This document shows, piece after piece, positions 29,481 through 41,100 of a DNA stretch of 64,000 nucleotides (positions are counted from its first letter, which is position 1; each line of letters opens with the position of its first letter). Both the position numbers and the translations under genes were made by a program. The stretch is from assembly GCA_034231615.1 (NCBI GenBank), contig CM067309.1:38595627-38659626 (forward strand). Direction: 5' to 3'. This stretch comes from Meghimatium bilineatum. Lineage: Eukaryota > Mollusca > Gastropoda > Stylommatophora > Philomycidae. The notes under the pieces were generated by a model that did not search any database, was not told the DNA's origin, and saw only the letters and a list, made by a program, of their open reading frames with translations.

Positions 29481-29603
29481 ACAGCCTAAATATTGAGGTT
29501 TGATCGTTGTGGTGTAGCCTGTTTATGCTGTCGTGTGAATTTTCGGCTCAGCACAGTTGATTTCTGCATTGTTTGATAGTCAATCTGTGAAGAGTTTCTC
29601 TTT

Positions 29604-29850
29604 GTCCAACCATTATCTAAATGATATTCAACATTTGTGTCGACATCTTGAGAATGTTCAACCATTATCTAAGTGATATTCAACATTCGTGTTGACATCT
29701 TGAGAATGTCCAACCATTATCTAAGTGATATTCAACATTCGTGTCGACATCTTGAGAATGTCCAACCATTATCTAAATGATATTCAACATTCGTGTCGAC
29801 ATCTTGAGAATGTCCAACCATTATCTAAGTGATATTCAACATTCGTACAA
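29604..29850 (+). repeat. 52-bp minisatellite, ~4.7 copies
   Basis: Unit ccaaccattatctaagtgat, attcaacattcgtgtcgaca, tcttgagaatgt with few substitutions. Confidence 0.95.
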
Positions 29851-30322
29851 ACATGAGATTGTAGTTTTCAAAACAAAAAAGGAACTGAAAAAGGTGTGTG
29901 GAAAAGCACTCATACATTTTTCTTTAATTATATGCATCGTCATCCAGACATAATAAAAGTTATATTGTATGTACATTACACAATTGACAGTTTAAAAAAA
30001 ATGTATGTACATGAGAACACACAATCAATTAAAAATGCATGCCAATGGCATATCATTCGTTCAAGACGGAGATTGATTCATTGTATGACTGATGCATGAA
30101 TATCATTTTAGTGCACACACGACATGTACCTCTCAAACATATCAAATTTTACAATTACTATACAGCCATGAACTCATTCAACAGATGACCTTTCAGACAT
30201 ATTCTGTGATTCCGTGAAGTCTTTCTTGTGTAGAATAAATAAGTGAAATACATGATCGTATTTGTAACAATTAAAATAAAATACAACACTCAAGAATTGT
30301 GGCTAAACAGACAAACACACGT

Positions 30323-30545
30323 TTCTTCTGCGTTCATTCTCAAACTTCTATAGATCAGCCTGATATAGTCCAGAAACAGAATGCATTGTGTCATGCATTA
30401 TAGCTCTGATGTGATATCTGTGCCTTTCAGCCTAGCACATCCGACTTCATTGTGGCTTCTGTGTCGCTTTATGAGTCCTCCCCATATTCTTAGTAGTGGC
30501 CTCTTACGCCATGCTTGGCAGGTAAGTCCCGTTATCCTTTGATTT
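30323..30545 (-). mobile_element. SINE family A copy
   Basis: ttcttctgcgttcattctca through atgcttggcaggtaagtcc; diverged. Faces the copy at 30700-30945 in opposite orientation. Confidence 0.8.
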
Positions 30546-30699
30546 CCCCCCCATCTCCCTTTCCAGGCGATGGCAACACACATTTGACTTGAATAGAAAG
30601 GGTGACTTGAGATGAGAACTATGCAAACACCAATAACACATGAACCATGAGAACTGTCATATTTTTCATAAATTTTCATATCTATCAAATCACTAGTGT

Positions 30700-30945
30700 T
30701 GAGGGCCCAAAAGGGAAGCAAAGAATAGTGACACTGTTACCTGCAATTCACATCATAAGAGGTGACTAAAGAGGTTTTTGGGGTGGGTTTGGCTGTTTCA
30801 TTCTACAGATTGTCAAAGTGACCCTAGAAGCCATGTTAAAGTTGGATGTCTCGCAGCAAAGCTGTAAACCATGATAACACCTTCTTTCTGGACTACATCC
30901 TGCAAATCTGCAGGAGTTTGAGAATGACAGCAGAAGATATCTATC
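30700..30945 (+). mobile_element. SINE family A copy
   Basis: ggcccaaaagggaagcaaag to gtttgagaatgacagcaga; diverged in the middle. Confidence 0.82.
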
Positions 30946-31059
30946 AAACCAGAAGTCATACAAGTTTAGTGAGAGGATATTTGGGAATGTGGGCAGAAAA
31001 AGAATGGCTCCTCACAGCTATCAGAAAACATTAGTAGTGTAACAGGAAAAAAGAATGGC

Positions 31060-31262
31060 TCCTCACAGCTATCAGAAAACATAAGCTAACATATTTTACA
31101 CATATAAAAAGACAAAATGGTTTGGAAAGATTAATCATGGAAGGAAGGATTCCGGGAAAGAGAACAAGAGGCTGGCCAAGTCTATGATTGGCACACACAT
31201 AGAAGACCTGAACATGAGACGGGGGGACAGAACTGAGGCAGTGAAGCTCAAAAGGTATAGAG
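31060..31262 (+). mobile_element. LINE 3' fragment
   Basis: Plus strand HIKRQNGLERLIMEGRIPGK then RTRGWPS, the basic C-terminal tail of a non-LTR ORF2. Confidence 0.72.
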
Positions 31263-31269
31263 AATTGAT

Positions 31270-31492
31270 TTTATCGCACCTGGGTTACCCTAAATGTACT
31301 CCATCCCTTTCGCTCCCTGCAGAGAGTGTACACACTCATAGCATGTGATTCCGTAGCTTCAAGCGATAACTCCCAGGAATCTCCAAAAATAAATCTACTT
31401 TATATACAAAATATTAACAGGATTCCAACTTGCGACCTATAGAGCACAAAGTGAACGACTTAAGCACTGTTCCAGGGAGATCCCACAAAGTG
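31270..31492 (-). mobile_element. tRNA-derived SINE
   Basis: On the minus strand, A-box-like tggaacagtgcttaagtcg, B-box-like gcaagttggaatcc, then a body (gattcctgggagttatcgc, cacatgctatgagtgtgta) shared with the plus-strand copy at 35457-35640. Confidence 0.8.
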
Positions 31493-31564
31493 AGGACCTC
31501 CTGTAAATGAATTAAAATTGCCTACCAGCTATGATGTGACAACAACATTCACTGTCTTGATAAC

Positions 31565-31745
31565 TGACTCACAGAACATAACACACAATCATTTCTCTCA
31601 TGATAGTACTCACAGAGCATAACAATCATTTCTCTCTTGATAACAGACTCACCAAACATAAGACAATTATTTCTCTCTTAAAAACAGACACTCATTTCTC
31701 TCTTAAAAACAGACTCGCAGAACATAACACACAATCATTTCTGAG
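31565..31745 (+). repeat. ~40-bp degenerate tandem repeat, ~5 copies
   Basis: Repeats of acaatcatttctctct with gactcacagaacataacac-like spacers. Confidence 0.75.
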
Positions 31746-32064
31746 AGACTCGAACGGATGTCAACCACATAGCCACCCTAACTACAACAGCCTGGCAGGA
31801 TTCCCAGTTTGTTTAACCATCCTACGGTCACTCTCCGACATGTAAAAATAGTTGAATATCCTCACTTCATTATCTATGGAATAATCTTCAATGAGAGCAT
31901 GTGCCATCTCCAGTAATCTTTCTATTAATCTCATTGTCCATAACTGGCTTCAATGTGAGAAGATTGATTCAAGGTAACACTGGATAACTCTCGATAAAAA
32001 CCGTTGTTTACGGACTGGAAACAGAACAGATTTCCCTGTGCAGATTTTACACACACACACACAA

Positions 32065-32187
32065 TCAGAGAATCAGGCTGTTGAGATAAAACTGTTTATG
32101 ATGCAGAACTTCACACATTTCCCGTGAAGATTGTTGTATACTCCGCTCTACTTTACTCCATACCAATCTTTCTGCTTCTCTCTCAAG
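32065..32187 (-). CDS. NAA25: NAA25 terminal coding exon with stop
   Basis: Acceptor gttttaag|CTTGAG; 40 codons then TGA (complement of 32065-32067). Encodes ERLVWSKVERSIQQSSREM and CEVLHH, aligning with the human C-terminus around GKVQSSYLHSLLEMGELL at nearly the same distance from the stop. Confidence 0.85.
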   Translation of the reverse strand, partial: LEREAERLVWSKVERSIQQSSREMCEVLHHKQFYLNSLIL

Positions 32188-35100
32188 CTTAAAACAAGAT
32201 GGAAACAAATCATGATATTACAAGATATAATTTATTATACAATCAGTCGTGTCTACTAGATGTGTGAGTGATTATACAATCAGCTGTGTCTACTAGATGT
32301 GTGAGTGATTATACATACAATCAGTCGTGTCTACTAGATGTGTGAGTGATTATACATACAATCAGTCGTGTCTACTAGATGTGTGAGTGATTATACATAC
32401 AATCAGTCGTGTCTACTAGATGTGCGAGTGATTATACATACAATCAGTTGTGTCTACTAGATGTGTGAGTGATTATACATACAATCAGTCGTGTCTACTA
32501 GATGTGTGAGTGATTATACAATCAGTCGTGTCTACTAGATGTGTGAGTGATTATACATACAATCAGTCGTGTCTACTAGATGTGTGAGTGATTATACATA
32601 CAATCAGTTGTGTCTACTAGATGTGTGAGTGATTATACATACAATCAGTTGTGTCTACTAGATGTGTGAGTGATTATACATACAATCAGTTGTGTCTACT
32701 AGATGTGTGAGTGATTATACAATCAGTCGTGTCTACTAGATGTGTGAGTGATTATACATACAATCAGTTGTGTCTACTAGATGTGTGAGTGATTATACAT
32801 ACAATCAGTTGTGTCTACTAGATGTGTGAGTGATTATACATACAATCAGTTGTGTCTACTAGATGTGTGAGTGATTATACAATCAGTCGTGTCTACTAGA
32901 TGTGTGAGTGATTATACAATCAGTCGTGTCTACTAGATGTGTGAGTGATTATACATACAATCAGTTGTGTCTACTAGATGTGTGAGTGATTATACATACA
33001 ATCAGTTGTGTCTACTAGATGTATGAGTGATTATACATACAATCAGTTGTGTCTACTAGATGTGTGAGTGATTATACATACAATCAGTTGTGTCTACTAG
33101 ATGTGTGAGTGATTATACATACAATCAGTCATGTCTACTAGATGTGTGAGTGATTATACAATCAGTTGTGTCTACTAGATGTGTGAGTGATTATACAATC
33201 AATCGTGTCTACTAGATGTGTGAGTGATTATACATACAATCAGTCATGTCTACTAGATGTGTGAGTGATTATACAATCAGTTGTGTCTACTAGATGTGTG
33301 AGTGATTATACAATCAATCGTGTCTACTAGATGTGTGAGTGATTACACATACAATCAGCTGTGTCTACTAGATGTGTGATTATACATACAATCAGTTGTG
33401 TCTGCTAGATGTGTGAGTGATTATACAATCAGTTGCGCCCTATAATGTGCTTACCTCATGCTCCTCTGGGATATCAGCCAGACGCAAGGAAGCTATGTCT
33501 ATTGATGAGAAAACTGGGTCCAAGCTGGAAGCTGTCTGATGCAATTCTTTAGTCACTGCTGACAGTTCTATAATCAGGTTATTAAAGTTGTCAAATGTTT
33601 CAGGCTAGAAATAGAAAATAAACATGGACAGGTCAGAGGTGAGTCTCACTTGATCAGTCATGGTCATAAAATTTTGTGCATGGAGGGACTGCAGTACCTC
33701 AGTAATTTGTGAACTTGCTTCCTAGACAGTGACCTACGGTTCGATTCCCAGTTCCTACTGGAAATATTTTAGATCGCCAATGGTTACTAGGCTAACTTAG
33801 CCTAAATAAATGGATATCAGATCAAGCTCAGTTGGTGTTCAGATATTAGGCTAACCGAGCCTAAAGAAATGGGTACAGATGAAGCTCAGTTGGTGGTCCA
33901 GATACTAGGCCATCCTAGCCTAATGAAATGGGTACCAGATCAAGCTCGGTGGTCCAGATACAAGTGATACTATTCCTAGATATACTGTTGGTCAATGGAA
34001 AAAAAAACTGGACAATCATATTCTTCTAAACAATTTAATCCCCAGGAATTACGAGCAATTAGCTCTTACTTCCTATATGCAATGGGGTGATTTCTTCAGA
34101 GCTTTACTACATATCCAGATAAATTAAAGAAGGAAGACAGAGGATAAATTAAAAATTCTTGAGTCTAACGGGAATTGAACCAGTCCGTTCAACGGCACCA
34201 AATCGCCTAGCAAAATTGCTAGGCGATTTGGTGCTGTTGAACTGACTGGTTCAATTCCCGTTAGACTCAAGAATTTTTACATATCCAGAAGGTTCTCAGC
34301 AATGTGCAATGTTTAGAGAATAACTCTCCTATTTGGGTTGAGAGGAGGGGGTGTGTGTAAATTCTATTAGTTTAACATGTACAATTGGAGTCATGAGCTT
34401 CATCTCCCCCAGGCAATACTTTACCAACTCCACCTGCACATCGAAACTCATTGTGTACAGAGCAACTTGAAGCAGAGGTAAAACAACTCGAGTCCAGAGA
34501 GAATTGAAGCAGAGGTAAGAACAACTTATGAGATTGAGCTAATAGGACAGATTTATTAATGTTCATTCTCAAACTCCTACAGAAATGCCCTGTCAGCAGG
34601 ATGTAGTCCTGAGATGTGCTATGTCGCAGTATTAGTTGTGTTAAGTTAAACAGCTTTGAACACAAGTCACCAAAAACTGTTGTACATAAAATGGAGCGAT
34701 TTCATCACAAATAGTGACCTAAGAAATAAAACACACCAAGGATATATTTCAAATGTTATAAGAAAACGCAGATAACAATATATGGGACACATTCTTAGAC
34801 TAAATCAAAACAGACTGAATCAGCAAGCCCGTATGTGGACATTTGAGGGGAAAAGAAAAAGTGGAAGACAAAATAAGGAGAAATAATAGGTTGCTAGTCC
34901 ATACAAGAACTAAAAGTACAGACAGTGGACCGCAACGCACGGAGAATCAAAACCTCTGCCTTATGTCCTACCTGTGGCATGAAAGGAACAAGCTAACCAA
35001 CCAATTTTATTGTTTTTTAAATATTCAAGTTCAACGCTGATATTATTTTCATATTGTTCTACCAATTCCACTGAAAGATTTGACATCAACAGCCATGTTG

Positions 35101-38100
35101 CTAGTAAGTCATCCTATGCACAAGCATCTCTCACACAGTAAGCTAACCTTTTTTTGTCACTATCTAAATTGTGGCCACTGTCATCATTGTTTGACCTTTC
35201 TTCTGCTGTCAATGCTAACTTTCACTCAAATGAAACAGATAAAACCAACTAATGAAATATGTCATACCTGTGGCAAGGACGGTCCTTTGTGTTTCTTGGA
35301 TTTCTTGGACCAGCTAGCTTTGAGAGACTTGAGCCCTCTACTGCACACTCCTGCTAGAATGCTGAGGTAGGATACTGTCTGTTCCACAAAACATAAGCTA
35401 CTTTAGAATTATATGACATTTTCAAATGTTATAATTTATTGTCATGACACTTAGGAATATCCCTGGCGCAGTGGTTGAGCCAATCGCTTTGTGATCAAGA
35501 GGTCGGGAGTTTGAATCTCGTTCACCGTGTTTTGTTCATAAAGTGGAATTTTACGGAGATTTCCAGGATTATCCTATGAAGGTACAGGTACATGCTATGA
35601 GTGGAGCTCCTGGAAGGCGGATTGTCTTTCCCCAGGTGAATAATTGTTGATCGCATTCACACTTGTCGTTAAGCGTAGGGGTGGGAGCTTAAGCTGTCGT
35701 TTCAAGGCCAGATGTGTCGCCGAGGTTGCATTTAGTCCATATTTGTTCAAGGCTATCTTGATGTTTTCTATTCACCATTTTCTTGGTCTACCTTTGGCCT
35801 TACGTCCGGATATTCTTTTATATATATCGGATATATGGAGTAACCAGAGTACAATAAGGTCAATCCTCACCGCCTTTATAGCCCTTTTCTCACGACATAG
35901 GCCAGTTGTGATATCGTTCTAAAACAACTTCCCACAAACCAGAGCTGGTTGTTAGACGTATAGACTAAATTTAGTGTCTAGCTATGACATCAACCAAGAT
36001 CACTATGACGCTTACTCAATACTAGACGTGACACTGACTCAAGAATAGATGTGTCACTGACTCAAGACTAAATGCCAGACAATGCCTCTTGACTAGATAT
36101 GACACTATGACACTGAGTAGACTAGACGCGACAGAGACTCAAAATTATATGTGATACTCACCCGTGTGCAGTGCATTTAGCATAATCACTCAGATTTCTT
36201 AGTCTTTATCCCTTCAGCTGACATTGTGCTGCAATATCTGTGCCTTTCAGTGTTGTACATACATTTTACGAAAAGTCATTCAAATCCTTCAAAGTAGAAA
36301 GTCTGAATTCTGAAACAGTTCACAATGCCATCTTCTGTCACAGGAAAATAATGGTGGATATCATCTTCTGTCACAGGAAAATAATGGTGGATATCATCTT
36401 CTGTCACAGGAAAATAATGGTGGATATCATCTTCTGTCACAGGAAAATAATGGTGGATATCATCTTCTGTCACAGGAAAATAATGGTGGATATCATCTTC
36501 TGTCACAGGAAAATAATGGTGGATATCATCTTCTGTCACAGGAAAATAATGGTGGATATCATCTTCTGTCACAGGAAAATAATGGTGGATATCATCTTCT
36601 GTCACAGGAAAATAATGGTGGATATCATCTTCTGTCACAGGAAAATAATGGTGGATATCATCTTCTGTCACAGGAAAATAATGGTGGATATCATCTTCTG
36701 TCACAGGAAAATAATGGTGGATATCATCTTCTGTCACAGGAAAATAATGGTGGATATCATCTTCTGTCACAGGAAAATAATGGTGGATATCATCTTCTGT
36801 CACAGGGAAATAATGGTGGATATCATCTTCTGTCACAGGAAAATAATGGTGGATATCATCTTCTGTCACAGGAAAATAATGGTGGATATCATCTTCTGTC
36901 ACAGGAAAATAATGGTGGATATCATCTTCTGTCACAGGAAAATAATGGTGGATATCATCTTCTGTCACAGGAAAATAATGGTGGATATCATCTTCTGTCA
37001 CAGGAAAATAATGGTGGATATCATCTTCTGTCACAGGAAAATAATGGTGGATATCATCTTCTGTCACAGGAAAATAATGGTGGATATCATCTTCTGTCAC
37101 AGGAAAATAATGGTGGATATCATCTTCTGTCAGGAAAATCAGATCAGAGTGGATATAATCAGTCTCTCTCCCTGTCTACCGTTAAATTGTTGTAACAGCA
37201 TCATCCTCGCTTCCATCCATTGCACTACTGATGGAGCAATTTTTGAAAGATCGGACAATCATCTTGGACAGAACATCTGACGATTCTTTGACCCACTTAG
37301 CGGTGTCAGCTTTTTTGACATTGCAACCCTTCGTCACAGCTTAATCCAAAAACGCTGTTCACTCATTCAATTTTGATCAAGTCTGTCCTTACATGGTTAC
37401 GTTAAAAGAGACATCTAGTGGATGCAGGAAGGACGGCTCCAAGAATTACAGATACAGACAGCTCCATCTCATGGCATCATTTTTCCACTTTCTCTGTGAG
37501 ATGTGCCCGAAAACGAATCCCAGACTAGCACGGTTTTCTGGTTTTCTTTTATAGTGCCCTACCTCTGCATCTCCCCCCCCCCCCCCCACACACTTTATCT
37601 GACCATTCCGAGTGCGACTTTCGTCCATCAAACATTTGATGTGGGCACGCACAAAAGCACAACTTGGAAATTTCACCCCCTTAGACAGTCTTGAGTTTAA
37701 AATAATCACAGGAGAAGGGAGAGCAACCATGTCCCATCTGCCATGCAACCTAAACCAACTGTGAAATGCGTCTTCTCATTTCCAGTCGTCTTTACAAAAA
37801 CTGTCTTCACACCTTTTCTTTCCACCATACGATTTGAAGGCAAATCTAAGCTGACAGGGGTTCTGTCTATGTTAGGCCTTTACAATCAGGTGTTATTTTG
37901 AGTACAACCTTATCACAAAAGCTGACAAAACTACACATCCATTATAATGACTCTTCACCAATCAGTTTGAGGAATGTCCTTTAAATGTCAAGGCTGGTGC
38001 TATTTGACACTTGCCAAGTGAAAAGTTGACATGATCCATTCATTGAATAGACTTTAATTTAGCGTAATGGCTAATGCTATCGTTGCAAGCCAACATTTTA

Positions 38101-41100
38101 TGCAGAGATAACATTGAATGAATGAATCAGATATCTCGGAACAATCAGGTACCTGGTGGTCGCAGGTTTTATTAGGATGGTACACCTGCAGACAAAGGTC
38201 ACACTGTATTATTCTTAATGTTGTATTTTATGTTAATACCGGTAGGGTGGGGCAAATGGAATAAATTACTATGCGTCTTACTATTGTTGAAGTGTTATTT
38301 TCCTTTCTAGCAATATTTCACTTGTCCCTACTTGTTATAATAATGTGATTCCACTATAGTAATACCGGTATTATTTTTTTTATACTTCGGCTTATACACA
38401 GATTTCCAAATTTGGTCACATTTTTGACATGAAAGTTACATTCTCGATTTATAAACGGATAGGCATATATTCGGAAATATACTGTAATCATTTTTATCAG
38501 TCTGGCTGTCAGTAACAATGGCTTAAGGAGTCAAATTTGGCCCGCAGCCCTTATTTTGTACACCCTGAAAATATATGCTGTGTTGTGGCTAGTATCTTAA
38601 AGATTGATACAAACCTCTACTGATGCCACCAATTTTTCCAATGATGACGAGTCCAGCTGACGTTTACCACCAACGTCCTTTACTAGACCTCCCACATCCG
38701 TGATTAAAAGTTCTGTCCGAGGGGAAAAAAAGCATCTCAGAATTTATGATGATTATAAATATATGTGCTATAAAGAGGCTTCCACTGTAATAAGGATGGA
38801 TAGAAAAGTCAAGATACATGTTGAAAAATACAACCAAGAAACGTAATATGATGGATAGAACAATCAAGAAACATATAATAGAAAGGATACAACACTCAAG
38901 GAACATGTTATAGGAAAGATAGAACAATCACAGAACATGTTATAGGAAAGATAGAACAATCAAGGAACATGTTATAGGGAGAACAGAACATTAAAAAAAC
39001 ATGGTACAGGAAGGACAGAACACTCATGGTACATTTAATGAGAAGGATAGAACACACAAGGTATGTTTAATAGAAAGGATAGAACAATCAAGAAGCATGT
39101 AATAATAGGTAAGAGATTAAGAAACATGCAATAGAAATGATATAACAATCAAGAAACATTAACATTATAACATTAGGAAGGATAAAGGAGTCAAGTAACA
39201 AATAAGAGGCAGAGAGACAGGTTGAGTAACAAAGAGGTAAACAGAAGGTCAAGTAACAAAGAGGCAGATCAACAGATGAAGTAACAAATCAGATGCAGAC
39301 AGCAGAAGACTACACAAAACAGCATAAGAAACACTAGACAGAAGACACTCATACACACAAACTGCAGCATTCTGTCTGTGCATGTAAACAAATTGAATAA
39401 ACAAAGAAAATATAACCAGATTAAAAAAAATACATAAATAAAACAATACACGGATACGAGATGAGATTAAATACTAACTTGATGCACTCTTTTTAACTGT
39501 GTTCCACGATGATTCCTTCTCTGAATTTGCAGAATCTAGACCCAAAAAAATATTGAAAAAATATTGATGTATCATGTGCCACATTTTCACAACTATTTCA
39601 AGAAATTTGTCTTCAGATAAAAGTTCACTTGTATTAGACATTCTCTTCTAAGTATAGTTCATATTTGTTAACTATTCTATTTATCCACTTCTTCTTCTTC
39701 TTCTGCGTTTGTTCTCAAACTCCTGCAGATTAGCAGGATGTAATCCGGAGAACGGAATGCGTTGTGTCATGGTTTACAGCATTGCTGCGATATCTGCGCC
39801 TATCGGTCTGACACATCCGACTTCAGCATGGCTTTGGGTCACTGACCCTATATGGGATGGGACAGTCAACTCCATCCCATAACCTCCTTAGTCGCCTTTT
39901 ACGACATGCGTGGAAGGTAAACAGTGTTGCTATTCTTTGCTCCCCTTTCGGGCCCCGGCAACACACGGGCGTATTTATCCACTGACTGTAAACAAAAAAA
40001 TTCAAAACTAACTGGAGGCTACAGAGATGTGGTTTCTGAGAAGAATGATGAAAATACTATGGACAGCTAAGAAAACTAAATGCAGGGGTTCTCATTGATG
40101 CTGGCGTAACAAATTCAATTATATCAAACATTAGGAGCAGACAGTCAAGATTTCTAGGGCATGTGCTGAGAAGAACACAGTTTAAACACTTAATAACCAC
40201 TGGAAAGATCAAGGGAAGAAGAGACGGGATGACAAAGAGAGAAGTTGCTAGATGGACTAGTATTGTGGCATGGTAGAAGTTCACCAACCGAGCTTATTGA
40301 CAACACAAGAGATTGTCGTGGAGAAACATGATCGCCTACGCCATTCAACATGGCACTTGATTGATATGTTGATTAATTGATCCATTGAGGGCAACAGAAA
40401 TGTGCTTCATATAGAAGAATGTCCAGAGTACCTTGAACACCTAGAAAATTAACAATGAAAATGAAATTAACAAAATGTTAACTTAGTAGATTGTTACCAA
40501 TTTCAGATATGGACATTAACAAAAGAACAAGAGAGAAAGCTTACTATATGCCAGGACAAAGTCACAAACACTGATGTATGCCAGGACAAAGTCACAAACA
40601 CTGATGTATGCCAGGACAAAGTCACTAACACTGATGTATGCCAGGACAAAGTCACTAACACTGATGTATGCCAGGACAAAGTCACTAACACTGATGTATG
40701 CCAGGACAAAGTCACTAACACTGATGTATTACAGGACAAAGTCACAAACACTGATGTATTACAGGACAAAGTCACAAACACTGATGTATGCCAGGACAAA
40801 GTCACAAACACTGATGTATGCCAGGACAAAGTCACTAACACTGATGTATTACAGGACAAAGTCACTAACACTGATGTATGCCAGGACAAAGTCACTAACA
40901 CTGATGTATGCCAGGACAAAGTCCCTAACACTGATGTATTACAGGACAAAGTCACTAACACTGATGTATTACAGGACAAAGTCACAAACACTGATGTATG
41001 CCAGGACAAAGTCACAAACACTGATGTATGCCAGGACAAAGTCACAAACACTGATGTATGCCAGGACAAAGTCACTAACACTGATGTATGCCAGGACAAA

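Larger units (their letters stand above)
24312..32064. other. Intergenic region between convergent DTX and NAA25
   Basis: No host exon is supported. It holds a SINE A in each orientation, a Tc1-like fragment, tRNA-derived SINEs, LINE ends, a long palindrome and a 52-bp repeat, listed separately. Stretches 26110-26700, 27080-27540, 28510-29140 and 29850-30320 show nothing recognisable beyond AT-rich sequence. No convincing poly(A) signal was fixed for either gene. Confidence 0.6.

Noticed and set aside
31850-31950. Minus-strand text resembling an extra helical NAA25 C-terminal exon
   Set aside because: The exon ending at 32065 already matches the family C-terminus in length and has a stop; no good acceptor was seen for another exon.
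32218-33436. Possible CRISPR array (regular ~40-bp periodicity)
   Set aside because: There are no unique spacers; the whole unit repeats, and the setting is an animal intron.
35457-35530. Possible tRNA gene (good A and B boxes)
   Set aside because: It cannot form a closed acceptor stem and continues into a body shared with 31270-31492; it is the head of a SINE.
36240-37280. 346-codon plus-strand and 274-codon minus-strand frames of an 11-residue repeat
   Set aside because: Both strands are open because the unit is 33 bp; this is what a minisatellite gives, not a gene.
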